Positions 1 through 8,426 of a stretch of DNA of 18,531 nt are shown piece after piece. The DNA comes from CAZFAI01 sp964516555 (GTDB taxonomy: Bacteria; Patescibacteriota; Microgenomatia; UBA12405): NCBI GenBank assembly GCA_964516555.1, contig CAZFAI010000015.1, positions 1 through 18,531 on the forward strand. The letters are read 5' to 3'. How positions within the stretch are numbered: the first letter of the stretch is position 1; each line of letters begins with the position of its first letter. A program made the translations under genes and the position numbers. The notes under the pieces are model-generated. The model ran no database searches. It worked only from the letters and a program-made list of their open reading frames with translations, and was not told the origin of the DNA.

Positions 1-620
1 AGGCAATAAATTGGGATGAAGCAAAATCAGAAATTACTCCCAATGTTGTTGTAAAATTTTCACCCCTATTGCAGGGTTATACCCTAATTAACAATTGCTG
101 CCTCACCAAACATGGCCTGATTCAAAGTCCTCCAGCACTTCAAATTACCGGTATCAAACCACTGACTGACAATCCTTTTACCACTGTTGGCCGTCAATGG
201 CCTTCAACCGCTCCATCTCAAGTTGAAAAGCAAATTAAAAAAATAACCAACTCCTTTATCCAAATATTAGAAAAATATGAATACAAAGGTTTTTTTGGCC
301 TTGATTTCTTTGTTTCTGAAGAAAATGTATACCTACTTGAATGCAACCCCCGCCTGACAGCCTCTTTTTCTTTCTATACCAAGCTTGAGAAAAAAGCCAA
401 AATTACCCCTCTTTTTTACCTTCATTTGGCTGAATTGACAGGAATTAATTACCGGATAGATATTGAAAAAGAACAATGTCGATTTTCAAACAAACTCATA
501 ACTGGAACCGAGTTAACACCCAAAAATAAACACAATTCCACTATCAAAAAGATTCATCTACCTCACACCGTTCATTCAGTTAAAAATCTACAAAATTTTT
601 CCATCCAGTTACCCAGATGA
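1..620 (+). CDS. ATP-grasp domain ligase, 3' part only
   Basis: This is the C-terminal part of an ATP-grasp protein whose start lies left of the window. The reading frame is open from base 3, so the TTG at 69 is an internal leucine and not a start. The end of the ATP-grasp fold is visible: a FGLDFFV strand followed by YLLECNPRLTAS (about nt 297-365), where the Glu and Asn are the usual Mg-ATP ligands and NPR is the typical closing motif. Such enzymes join a carboxylate to an amine or thiol through an acyl-phosphate. The substrate cannot be read from this fragment. It is not an obvious D-Ala-D-Ala ligase despite its place beside murG and ftsW; the NPRLTAS ending is more like the carbamoyl-phosphate synthase or biotin carboxylase branch. 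The stop TGA shares an ATGA overlap with the ftsW start, suggesting translational coupling. Confidence 0.75.
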   Translation, partial: AINWDEAKSEITPNVVVKFSPLLQGYTLINNCCLTKHGLIQSPPALQITGIKPLTDNPFTTVGRQWPSTAPSQVEKQIKKITNSFIQILEKYEYKGFFGLDFFVSEENVYLLECNPRLTASFSFYTKLEKKAKITPLFYLHLAELTGINYRIDIEKEQCRFSNKLITGTELTPKNKHNSTIKKIHLPHTVHSVKNLQNFSIQLPR

Positions 621-1798
621 AAAAATTACCAGAAAAAGCCACTACGAAAAACATTTTACCGCTAATAACTTTTTCACTGATCCTGATCGGTTTGCTATTT
701 ATTTCTATCTCTTCACTCTCCGAAGCAAATTCAACCACCGGAGACAAATTTTTTTTCGTTAAAAAGCAAATAAGTTGGCTTGGCATAGGTCTGATCTGTT
801 ACTTACTAGTCAGTAAAATTAAAATTTTGACAATAAAAAATCTCTCTTTCCCCTTCTATGTTATTTCCATATTGGCACTTATCCTTGTACTTATTCCATC
901 TTTTGGAAATCAAGCATTAGGTGCCAGGCGCTGGCTCGATTTTGGATTTTTCGGTATTCAACCCTCCGAATTGGTGAAATTTACATCAGTACTTTACTTT
1001 TCTTATCTATTTTCCAAAGATGACAAAAGAAACATAAAAAATCTTGTTATCTACCTTTCAATACCTTTCTTTCTAATCCTGCTTCAACCTAATTTAAGCA
1101 CGGCAATTCTAATATCAACAATTGTCATAACTGTATACTATCTTGCCGGTGGGGAAATAATTTCACTATTTTTATTATGCTTAACAGCAACAGTTTTGAG
1201 CCTAATTCTAATTTTTACATCATCTTACCGGCTAGCCAGATTTAAAACTCTAATAAACCCACAGGAACACACAACTTCAACTTCCTATCATAGCAACCAA
1301 ATAATCTTAGCGCTTGCTTCAGGAGGTTTTTTTGGTAAAGGAGTTGCTAATTCAGATCAAAAATACCGATATATTCCAAAAGTATCAACCGATTCTATCC
1401 TGGCAGTAATTGGAGAAGAAACCGGATTTATCGGTGTTAGTTTAATACTCCTTATCTACGTTTACCTGGTAACCTATCTTTTTAAGTTGGCAGGGAAAAT
1501 AACTGATCCATTCCAGTCACTTTTTATTACCAGTACTGCTTGCTGGATAGCCTATCAATGTCTCATAAATGTATCAGCCATCGTTGCACTAATCCCGCTT
1601 ACCGGTGTACCGCTACCATTCATTTCCTATGGGGGATCTTCGCTTGTGACCATTCTGTCAGCCTTGGGTCTGGTCAGAAATATCGAAAAAAACAATACTA
1701 AGCTGATATACTCAACTAGTGAAAACAAGCAAAACTATTCTCATAACCGGAACCCACACGACTCCGGCAATCGAACTGATAAATCAGCTAAAAAATGA
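617..1798 (+). CDS. ftsW: SEDS peptidoglycan polymerase FtsW
   Basis: Multi-pass SEDS-family glycosyltransferase, 393 aa, expected to polymerise lipid II at the septum together with a class B PBP (none is encoded in the window). SEDS hallmarks are GARRWLDFG followed by QPSELVK (residues about 102-122), SGGFFGKG, STDSILAVIGEETG (residues about 257-270) and PLTGVPLPFISYGGSS (residues about 328-344). The Asp of the STDS motif (D259) matches the Asp essential for SEDS polymerases; relatives usually have HTDF there. About ten hydrophobic segments are visible. The FtsW label rather than RodA rests on position in the dcw block; a second SEDS gene at 8426 is the better RodA. The start is an ATG in a 4-nt overlap with the upstream stop. 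The C-terminal tail of about 40 residues is hydrophilic, and its last 26 codons overlap murG in another frame. Confidence 0.9.
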   Translation: MKKLPEKATTKNILPLITFSLILIGLLFISISSLSEANSTTGDKFFFVKKQISWLGIGLICYLLVSKIKILTIKNLSFPFYVISILALILVLIPSFGNQALGARRWLDFGFFGIQPSELVKFTSVLYFSYLFSKDDKRNIKNLVIYLSIPFFLILLQPNLSTAILISTIVITVYYLAGGEIISLFLLCLTATVLSLILIFTSSYRLARFKTLINPQEHTTSTSYHSNQIILALASGGFFGKGVANSDQKYRYIPKVSTDSILAVIGEETGFIGVSLILLIYVYLVTYLFKLAGKITDPFQSLFITSTACWIAYQCLINVSAIVALIPLTGVPLPFISYGGSSLVTILSALGLVRNIEKNNTKLIYSTSENKQNYSHNRNPHDSGNRTDKSAKK

Positions 1799-2804
1799 TA
1801 CTTCAACAAATTGGAATGTCCATTATATTGGCAGAAAATATAATTCCAGCATCAACAACACTCCGTCAATTGAATCCAAACTTATCCCCAAGCTAAAAGT
1901 AAAATTTTATGGCATAAATTGCGGAAAGTTTGATAGAAGGTGGCTGCCAAACACCCTCAGAGGTATTCCTCAAACCATCAGTGCTTTTTATGACTCACGA
2001 AAATTTATCCAAACAATAAAACCCCACGTCATCATTTCATTTGGAGGTTATGTTTCTGTGCCGGTAATCATTGCCGCCAAAATCAGCAATATTCCTTCAA
2101 TTACCCATGAACAAACCTTAACCAATAGCTTGTCGACAAAAATTAACAGTAAATTTGTAGACAAAATTGCGCTGTCTTTTGACAATAGAAATCAAATAAA
2201 TTCTCTGCCAGCAAACAAAGTTGTCGTTACAGGAAACCTTCTGCGTTCCCAAATCTTCAGCTCACTATCCGGTAAATTTTCTTCAATAAAAATAAACAAG
2301 CCCATTCTCTATATAACTGCAGGAAACCAAGGATCTCACACCATCAACGGAATGATAAAAGAAGCCCTGCCTAAACTGGAAAACTACCTGATAATTCATC
2401 CCGTAGGCCAACAGGATTATTCAACCATCAAGAAATTATCACAAAAGTACTCAAATTACCTTGTCTTCGACTATATTGGTCTTGAAGATATCGGTTGGGT
2501 GTTAAATAATGCCAACATCATTATCGGTCGGTCAGGTGCCAATACAAGTCAGGAAATTGTTGCCCTAAAGAAAAAATCAATTCTAATCCCGCTCCCTTTC
2601 AGTCAACAAAACGAACAAGCCAAAAATGCCCGATGGGTAAAAAGACAATTACCCGAACATACCATAATAATCGATCAAAATAACCTTGATCAAAAAACTC
2701 TTTTGACGTCAATTGGCAAACTAATCAAAAAACCTTCTTTAAAACAGGATAAAATTAACTATGGCAACCAAAAGCTTCTCAGCCTTATCCACAATCTTAT
2801 ATAA
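1719..2804 (+). CDS. murG: MurG, UDP-GlcNAc:lipid I GlcNAc transferase
   Basis: GT-B glycosyltransferase (361 aa, the normal family length) that adds GlcNAc to lipid I to make lipid II on the inner membrane face. Family signatures in order are ISFGGYVSVP (around residues 106-115), THEQ, VTGNLLR, the domain linker TAGNQGSHTIN, GRSGANTSQEI (the UDP-GlcNAc binding loop), and IPLPFSQQNEQAKNA near the C-terminus. The N-terminal glycine loop, normally GGTGGHxxPA, is here TGTHTTPA, shortened but keeping the His and Pro-Ala. The start is GTG at 1719: an in-frame TGA at 1704-1706 and the lack of any other start between them force this choice, so the 80-nt overlap with ftsW is real. No Shine-Dalgarno is visible, so initiation probably depends on ribosomes translating ftsW. 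The next gene overlaps its end by 44 nt. Confidence 0.93.
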   Translation: MKTSKTILITGTHTTPAIELINQLKNDTSTNWNVHYIGRKYNSSINNTPSIESKLIPKLKVKFYGINCGKFDRRWLPNTLRGIPQTISAFYDSRKFIQTIKPHVIISFGGYVSVPVIIAAKISNIPSITHEQTLTNSLSTKINSKFVDKIALSFDNRNQINSLPANKVVVTGNLLRSQIFSSLSGKFSSIKINKPILYITAGNQGSHTINGMIKEALPKLENYLIIHPVGQQDYSTIKKLSQKYSNYLVFDYIGLEDIGWVLNNANIIIGRSGANTSQEIVALKKKSILIPLPFSQQNEQAKNARWVKRQLPEHTIIIDQNNLDQKTLLTSIGKLIKKPSLKQDKINYGNQKLLSLIHNLI

Positions 2805-3165
2805 AAGAATTTTTCTTGCCATCCTTTTTTTTATTCTGGCATATATGCTTTTTTACCAGCTGCAACTGGAAAATATGGAAATAACCCTAAACCCAAACTC
2901 CGATAAAAATAATTATCTTACAAAACTAAATCTTGTTCTCAATACAGCCGATATAGAAACCTATCAGTTTGTCCTGAGAAGTTTTCAAAACGAAGTTGAG
3001 TTTTTGATTAATAACAATAGCACCACTAAAGTAGTACTTTCAACCCAAAAAGATCCCTACCAACAAGTTGCTTCTTTACAACAAATTTTAAAAATCGCTA
3101 GAATTAATGGTAATGATGTTAAGTTTATTGATTTAAGTATCGGTCGTCCATATGCAACACTCTAA
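2761..3165 (+). CDS. ftsQ: Minimal FtsQ-like division protein (no POTRA)
   Basis: A 134-residue bitopic membrane protein between murG and ftsA, exactly where ftsQ sits in dcw clusters. It has a basic N-terminus, one membrane helix (residues about 16-34, RIFLAILFFILAYMLFYQ) and an extracytoplasmic domain of about 100 residues. The end, DPYQQVASLQQILKIAR then VKFIDLSIGRP, matches the C-terminal beta domain of FtsQ/DivIB, where IDLR plus a short strand contacts FtsB and FtsL. FtsQ is normally 220-300 aa with a POTRA domain after the membrane helix, and there is no room for POTRA here. An in-frame stop at 2740-2742 with no other usual start before the ATG at 2761 fixes the start, giving a 44-nt overlap with murG. 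The stop overlaps ftsA by 14 nt. The assignment rests on position plus the C-terminal motif, not on strong identity. Confidence 0.62.
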   Translation: MATKSFSALSTILYKRIFLAILFFILAYMLFYQLQLENMEITLNPNSDKNNYLTKLNLVLNTADIETYQFVLRSFQNEVEFLINNNSTTKVVLSTQKDPYQQVASLQQILKIARINGNDVKFIDLSIGRPYATL

Positions 3166-4402
3166 AATAATTAGCGGTATCGATATCGGCACCTCAAAAG
3201 TAACCACCATTATTGGCCAATATTTTGATGCCGAAGACAGATTTAACGTGATAGCCGTATCGTCTATCCCTTCTCTCGGTTTTAGAAAAGGCCAGATTAT
3301 AAACCTGGAACAGGCGTCCAACACTATCACTCAAAGTGTTGAATCAGCAGAAAGAATGGCTGGCTTCCAAATTAACAATTCCATAATTTCTTTTTCGGCA
3401 CCGCATATTGAATCAATTAATTCGCACGGAGTTGTTGCCATCAGTAATCCCAATGGAGAAATTGAAGAAATTGATATAACCAGAGTAATCGAAGCTGCCA
3501 AAGCCATTTCGCTACCCTCCGGCAAAGAAATCCTACATGTTATTCCCCGAAAATATACTGTTGATGGCCAGGAAGGCGTAATAGATCCGGTTGGCATGAA
3601 CGGAATTCGCCTGGAAATAGAAGCCAATATTATCGTTGCATCAAGTCCGGCCATAAGAAATCTCAAAAAATGTCTTGAAGAAATTGGGATTAGCATTACC
3701 TCTTTGGTATATTCGGGACTACCGGCAGCCAAAGCAGCCTTAACTGATACTGAAAAAGAATTAGGTGTTGCGCTAGTCGATATCGGCGGCAGTATAACCA
3801 ATATCATTATTTACTCAGAAGGGTCACCTTGTTATTCAGCCGTCCTTCCGGTTGGCGCAAACAACGTCACCAACGATCTTGCCATAGGATTAAGATTTTC
3901 TCTTGAAGAAGCCGAAAAAATTAAGCTAAGACTTAATAAAGCTTTGGAAAATAAGAAATTTGAAAATGAAGTCGAACTGTCTCATTTCGGAATTAACTCT
4001 GATGATAAAAGGAAAATATCCATCACCACAGCTGTAAATGGTATAGTCAAACCCAGACTGGAAGAAATGTTTAATCTTGTGTACACCCAAATCGAAAGCA
4101 GTGGGTTTCAAAATATCATCCCGGCCGGGATAGTCCTGACTGGTGGAGGAGCTCAAACTGTTAATGCCCGGGATGTCTGTTCCAAAACTATACCCTTACC
4201 ATTCCGTGTTGGTAATCCGCCAAAAGTAGGTGGTATAGTTGACGACATAATAACTCCGGCTTTTTCCAGTTCCGTCGGACTCCTTATGTATAGTCTTGAT
4301 CAGAACTTAAAAGACAATGCTTCCCCTGGGAAGAAAAATAAAGTATCATTTAACGGTATATTTGGGCGCATCAAAAAAATGCTTGAGCCCCTACTTCCGT
4401 AA
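3152..4402 (+). CDS. ftsA: FtsA, actin-like FtsZ membrane anchor
   Basis: Actin-fold ATPase (416 aa) that tethers FtsZ filaments to the membrane. Seen in the sequence: phosphate-1 motif GIDIGTSK (residues 9-16), FtsA-specific 1C region with IPRKYTVDG, phosphate-2 motif LVDIGGSITN around D210, and adenosine motif LTGGGAQ (around residues 329-335). The last residues, GIFGRIKKMLEPLLP, form a short basic amphipathic helix typical of the FtsA membrane-targeting sequence. It starts inside the end of the ftsQ gene and ends 5 nt before ftsZ, so the three are very probably co-translated. No Shine-Dalgarno precedes the ATG. Length and motif order are normal for the family. Confidence 0.95.
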   Translation: MQHSKIISGIDIGTSKVTTIIGQYFDAEDRFNVIAVSSIPSLGFRKGQIINLEQASNTITQSVESAERMAGFQINNSIISFSAPHIESINSHGVVAISNPNGEIEEIDITRVIEAAKAISLPSGKEILHVIPRKYTVDGQEGVIDPVGMNGIRLEIEANIIVASSPAIRNLKKCLEEIGISITSLVYSGLPAAKAALTDTEKELGVALVDIGGSITNIIIYSEGSPCYSAVLPVGANNVTNDLAIGLRFSLEEAEKIKLRLNKALENKKFENEVELSHFGINSDDKRKISITTAVNGIVKPRLEEMFNLVYTQIESSGFQNIIPAGIVLTGGGAQTVNARDVCSKTIPLPFRVGNPPKVGGIVDDIITPAFSSSVGLLMYSLDQNLKDNASPGKKNKVSFNGIFGRIKKMLEPLLP

Positions 4403-4407
4403 TTAAT

Positions 4408-5574
4408 ATGGCTCTAATAAAAACTCTGGCCGGACAATTTGCCAAAATGAAAGTCATCGGAGTAGGTGGCGGCGGCAATAATGCCATCAACTCAATGATT
4501 TCAGACGACAGCATCTCCGGAGTTGACTTTATTGCAGTTAATACCGATTCCCAAGCACTTTTAAATTCACTCGCTCCTATCAAAATTCAACTGGGAGAGA
4601 AACTAACCAAAGGTCTAGGTGCCGGTGGTAATCCGCAAACCGGACAGGAAGCTGCCGAGGAATCGAGAGATAAAATCAGGGAATTACTCGAAGGAACCGA
4701 TATGGTATTTATTACAGGAGGTATGGGCGGAGGAACCTGCACCGGTGCTGCCCCGATAATAGCCGAAATAGCCAAAAAAGAATTGGGGATTTTAACCATA
4801 GCCGTCGTTACTAAGCCGTTCCTTTTTGAGGGTACCCGTCGTATGACCAACGCCGAAGAAGGAATTTCTCGTCTAAAAGAAAATATCGACACCCTTATCG
4901 TAATCCCAAACCAGAAAGTAATGGAAATTGTCAACGACAAGGCCACACTCCTAGATGCCTTCAAAATTGCCGATTCTGTTCTCAATAAGGGTACTAAAGC
5001 AATTGCCGAACTAATCACCACTCCTGGATTAATCAACTTGGACTTTGCTGATATCAAGTCAATCATGAGTAATGCCGGATCGGCTCTAATGGGAGTTGGC
5101 GAAGCCGAAGGAGACAATAGATCTCGCAATGCGGTTATCGCTGCCATAGACTCACCTTTAGTAGAAGTAAACATTGAGGGAGCCAGGGGAGTATTAATCA
5201 ATATCTGCGGAGGTACCGACCTGACAATGGCAGAAATCGAAGAATCCGCCAAAACTATTACTGAACATACCGCCCCTGATGCCAACATTATCTTTGGTGC
5301 CTCTATAAATAACTCGCTAAAAAACAAAGTCAAAATTACAGTAATCGCAACCGGATTTGACGAACGACCAAAACTTTTTCAATCTGCAAAAAAAATAATA
5401 CAACCGGAAAATCCCTCGTCCAAGCAATCATCTCTTATTGACGAAAACAATGAAGAAAATACCTCGGTTTCCACCGATAAAATCAAAAATATTATTGACG
5501 AAAATGATCTCCCTCAAGGAGTCGACATTGTTGACGAGTTTGATATTCCCGCTTTCCTACGGAAGAATAAATAA
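4408..5574 (+). CDS. ftsZ: FtsZ, tubulin-like division GTPase
   Basis: Forms the Z ring, polymerising with GTP at midcell. 388 aa, normal length. The start of the GTPase domain is KVIGVGGGGNNAIN. The tubulin signature GGGTCTG is at residues 107-113. The T7 synergy loop NLDFAD (residues 210-215) supplies the catalytic aspartates. A variable acidic linker of roughly 50 residues leads to the C-terminal peptide DEFDIPAFLRK, the docking tail for FtsA and other partners. It is the best-conserved gene in the window. The ATG lies 5 nt after the ftsA stop without a Shine-Dalgarno. An in-frame alternative would be the ATG just before KVIGVGG, but the upstream ATG fits the 5-nt junction with ftsA. Confidence 0.98.
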   Translation: MALIKTLAGQFAKMKVIGVGGGGNNAINSMISDDSISGVDFIAVNTDSQALLNSLAPIKIQLGEKLTKGLGAGGNPQTGQEAAEESRDKIRELLEGTDMVFITGGMGGGTCTGAAPIIAEIAKKELGILTIAVVTKPFLFEGTRRMTNAEEGISRLKENIDTLIVIPNQKVMEIVNDKATLLDAFKIADSVLNKGTKAIAELITTPGLINLDFADIKSIMSNAGSALMGVGEAEGDNRSRNAVIAAIDSPLVEVNIEGARGVLINICGGTDLTMAEIEESAKTITEHTAPDANIIFGASINNSLKNKVKITVIATGFDERPKLFQSAKKIIQPENPSSKQSSLIDENNEENTSVSTDKIKNIIDENDLPQGVDIVDEFDIPAFLRKNK

Positions 5575-5578
5575 TCGA

Positions 5579-5587
5579 TGCTATAAT
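5579..5587 (+). promoter_or_regulatory. Extended -10 promoter for ileS
   Basis: TGCTATAAT is a perfect TATAAT with an upstream TGn extension, just after the ftsZ stop. No -35 matching TTGACA lies at the usual spacing, as expected for extended -10 promoters. The predicted transcription start near 5594 gives a leader of about 40 nt before the ileS ATG. It suggests that ileS-rodA can be transcribed separately from the dcw block. Confidence 0.6.
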
Positions 5588-5636
5588 ATTTCAAGCTTTT
5601 AAGCCCTATCCGTAAAGGTATTTTTTTACAAAAATC

Positions 5637-8426
5637 ATGAACAATCAACAATTTTTTAAAGATATTCCAAACAACTTTGATTTTGCCGAAAATGAAAAGT
5701 CACTGCTTGATTGGTGGGCAAAAAATGATCTGGTCAGTAGTTTCTTAAACAAAAACTCTGATTCTGACAAGAATTTCTCCTTTATCGATGGTCCTATTAC
5801 TGCCAATGGCCCCATGGGTGTTCACCACGCCCGCGGTCGAACCCTGAAAGATGTTTTTCAAAGATACAAAAACTACCAGGGCTATAAACAACGTTTCCAA
5901 AATGGATTTGACTGTCAGGGTCTTTGGGTAGAAGTTGAAGTTGAAAAAGATGCCGGTTTTAATTCCAAAAAAGACATCCAAGCCTTTGGCCTGGATAATT
6001 TTACCAAAGCTTGTCTGGCTCGGGTTGACAAATACTCCGATCTTCAAACTGCTCAGTCAAAACGCTTAGGTATGTTCATGGATTGGGATAATTCGTACTA
6101 CACTAACTCAAAAACCAACAACCTTTATATTTGGCACTTTCTCAAAAAAGTACAATCAAATGGCTGGTTAATCAAGAAAAAATCCGCCGCAACTTGGTGT
6201 CCACGCTGTGAAACCGGTCTTTCTCAACACGAACAAGCTGATGGCTACCAAGAGATTACCGACATCTCAGTCTATCTCAAATTCAAGCTACATGATGCCG
6301 ATAACGAATATGTTCTTGCCTGGACTACCACACCCTGGACTCTGGCCGCCAACGTTCTTCTGGCCATAAATATCAACCACCAATACGTCAAAGCCAAACA
6401 GGGAGACGACTATTTATTTTTAGCCAAGCAATCCGCCGACCGGCTGGGACTAACCGACTACGAAATTATCGATCCCTCAAAACTGCTTAACCGCAAATAT
6501 GAATCACTCTTTAAAATACCCGCCCAAAAGGATATTAATCACTATATTACTCAATGGGACGCAGTTGACCCCATTGAAGGAACTGGTGTCGTCCATATCG
6601 CTCCGGGTTGCGGCCAGGAAGACTTTGAATTAGGCAAAAAATTGAAAGCCGATATGATTGCCCCCATAGACGAAAGAGGGTACTTTCTTGAAGGTTATGG
6701 TGACTTAACCGGTCAGTATGCTCATGACGTTGCCCCATTAGTCTTTACTTATCTAAAACAAACCGGTTCTTTCTATAAAACCGAAAAAATTACCCATCGT
6801 TACCCACATTGTTGGAGATGCAAAACCAAATGTCTGTTCCGACTAGAAGATAGTTGGTTTATTAAATCAGATGAAGTCAGGCCCCTGCTAAAAAAGGCCG
6901 CTGAAAAAGTTAAATGGCACCCAAAATACTCCGGCCGCCGAATGCAAAACTGGCTCGACACTATGGAAGACTGGATGATTAACCGTAAACGTTTTTATGG
7001 CCTGGCCCTGCCCTTTTACGAATGCACTCATTGTCAGAATCTTACTGTAGTCGGTAGCTTAGAAGAATTGAAATCTTTAGCTGTTAACCCAAAACTCGTT
7101 GACCAGCTCCCATCACTTCATCGGCCTTGGATTGATGAAATTGAGATCCGCTGTCCTCATTGCCAGCAAACCGTAAAACGTATCCCTGACGTCGGCGATG
7201 TCTGGCTTGACGCCGGTGTTGTACCCTTCTCAACACTAAAATATCTGGAAGATAAAAATTATTGGCAGCAATGGTTTCCCGCTGATTTAGTACTGGAAAT
7301 GATTGAGCAGGTCAGACTTTGGTTTTATTCCATGCTCTTCTTTTCTGTAACTTTTGAAAACACAACTCCTTATCTAAATGTAGTCGCCCACGGTGAAGTC
7401 CGAGACGAAAAAGGCGAAAGGATGAGTAAAACCAAAAAAAATGGAATTCCTTATGAACAAGCCGTCGAAAACATGACCGCAGATGCCATGCGCTGGCTCT
7501 ACTGCCAACAAAAACACTTCATTTCGGTCAACTTTGGTTACAATATCGCCGATAATGTTAAACGTAATTTTATCCTTATCCTTTGGAATACCCATCGATT
7601 TTTTATTCAGCACGCTAATGCTGATAACTGGACACCGGATAAACCATTTAATCCAGACAATCTTACTAATCCCTTAGACCGCTGGATAATTTCGAGATTG
7701 CATGATGCCATCCAAAAAACTACTGACCACCTTGACCAATTCGATACACCAAAAGCCACTGCTGCTATTGAAAAACTAGTGGAAGACTTATCGACCTGGT
7801 ATGTTCGCCGATCACGTGATCGTTCCGACAATCTACACATTCTCTATGAAGTACTAACTACCATCTGCAAACTAATTGCACCATTCATGCCATTTATTGC
7901 CGAAACTATGTTCCAAAATCTTACCCAAAACACATCGGTTCACTTGCAAAATTGGCCTTTAGCCCAAAATAAATTAACTGATGAAAAATTGAATCTTGAA
8001 ATGGACCTTATTCGTGATATTTCCCGCCAAATTCATGGTGTTCGTCAAAAAGCCGGTATCAAAGTCCGCCAACCACTCAGTCAAGCAACCGTCATAACGA
8101 ATCAACCGATCCTGGATACCTCCTTAATCGACATCATCAAAGAAGAAACCAATGTCAAAAATATTGTATGGAAGAAAAGTTCAGACATCAACCTTCAAGT
8201 CGATCTCGATACCAAACTTACTCCGCAGCTAATCACTGAAGGGGAGTATCGAGACTTCACCCGCTCAATTCAAATACTCAGAAAAGAAATGAAACTTGAC
8301 CTAAAAGATAAAATCAAAATATTTTCACCATCCTGGCCAGAAAGTTTTGAAGAAGAGATCAAAAATAAAACTCTAGCAGTATCCATCGAGAAATCTGACA
8401 AACTTCAAATTGAAAAGGTAGATTAA
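5637..8426 (+). CDS. ileS: Isoleucyl-tRNA synthetase
   Basis: Class Ia aminoacyl-tRNA synthetase that charges tRNA-Ile, 929 aa. The HIGH-type signature reads HHAR (residues 63-66) within NGPMGVHHARGR. The KMSKS loop reads RMSKT (residues 595-599). The CP1 editing domain begins with WTTTPWTLAANV. Cys pairs in WCPRC, ECTHCQ and RCPHCQ suggest bound zinc, and DVWLDAGVVPFS leads back to the catalytic fold. An anticodon-binding helical domain follows (LDRWIISRLH, then VRRSRDR). IleRS is preferred over ValRS or LeuRS from the overall sequence pattern. It looks like the eukaryote-like IleRS2 branch common in CPR and some Bacteroidetes, though this is an impression. The start follows an AT-rich stretch without Shine-Dalgarno. 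The stop TAA overlaps the rodA ATG by 1 nt (TAATG). Confidence 0.93.
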   Translation: MNNQQFFKDIPNNFDFAENEKSLLDWWAKNDLVSSFLNKNSDSDKNFSFIDGPITANGPMGVHHARGRTLKDVFQRYKNYQGYKQRFQNGFDCQGLWVEVEVEKDAGFNSKKDIQAFGLDNFTKACLARVDKYSDLQTAQSKRLGMFMDWDNSYYTNSKTNNLYIWHFLKKVQSNGWLIKKKSAATWCPRCETGLSQHEQADGYQEITDISVYLKFKLHDADNEYVLAWTTTPWTLAANVLLAININHQYVKAKQGDDYLFLAKQSADRLGLTDYEIIDPSKLLNRKYESLFKIPAQKDINHYITQWDAVDPIEGTGVVHIAPGCGQEDFELGKKLKADMIAPIDERGYFLEGYGDLTGQYAHDVAPLVFTYLKQTGSFYKTEKITHRYPHCWRCKTKCLFRLEDSWFIKSDEVRPLLKKAAEKVKWHPKYSGRRMQNWLDTMEDWMINRKRFYGLALPFYECTHCQNLTVVGSLEELKSLAVNPKLVDQLPSLHRPWIDEIEIRCPHCQQTVKRIPDVGDVWLDAGVVPFSTLKYLEDKNYWQQWFPADLVLEMIEQVRLWFYSMLFFSVTFENTTPYLNVVAHGEVRDEKGERMSKTKKNGIPYEQAVENMTADAMRWLYCQQKHFISVNFGYNIADNVKRNFILILWNTHRFFIQHANADNWTPDKPFNPDNLTNPLDRWIISRLHDAIQKTTDHLDQFDTPKATAAIEKLVEDLSTWYVRRSRDRSDNLHILYEVLTTICKLIAPFMPFIAETMFQNLTQNTSVHLQNWPLAQNKLTDEKLNLEMDLIRDISRQIHGVRQKAGIKVRQPLSQATVITNQPILDTSLIDIIKEETNVKNIVWKKSSDINLQVDLDTKLTPQLITEGEYRDFTRSIQILRKEMKLDLKDKIKIFSPSWPESFEEEIKNKTLAVSIEKSDKLQIEKVD
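7809..7822. other. 14-bp palindrome with CACGTG core inside ileS
   Basis: CGATCACGTGATCG is a perfect 14-bp inverted repeat inside the ileS coding region, encoding part of the RRSRDR stretch. The centre, TCACGTGA, is the centre of bacterial parS sites (consensus TGTTTCACGTGAAACA), but the outer bases differ. A parB gene lies about 2.3 kb downstream. It may be a divergent parS or chance: a random 14-bp palindrome is expected about once in a window this size. Confidence 0.2.

Noticed and set aside
69..71. TTG as a start of the first ATP-grasp frame
   Set aside because: The frame is open to the left window edge and the ATP-grasp fold requires more N-terminal sequence, so the gene is cut by the window.
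3331..3807. A 158-codon minus-strand frame opposite ftsA
   Set aside because: Antisense shadow of ftsA with no independent support.
4587..5333. A 248-codon open frame on the minus strand opposite ftsZ
   Set aside because: It is a shadow of a strongly conserved gene; its Ser/Ile/Pro-rich translation has no family features and it has no promoter.
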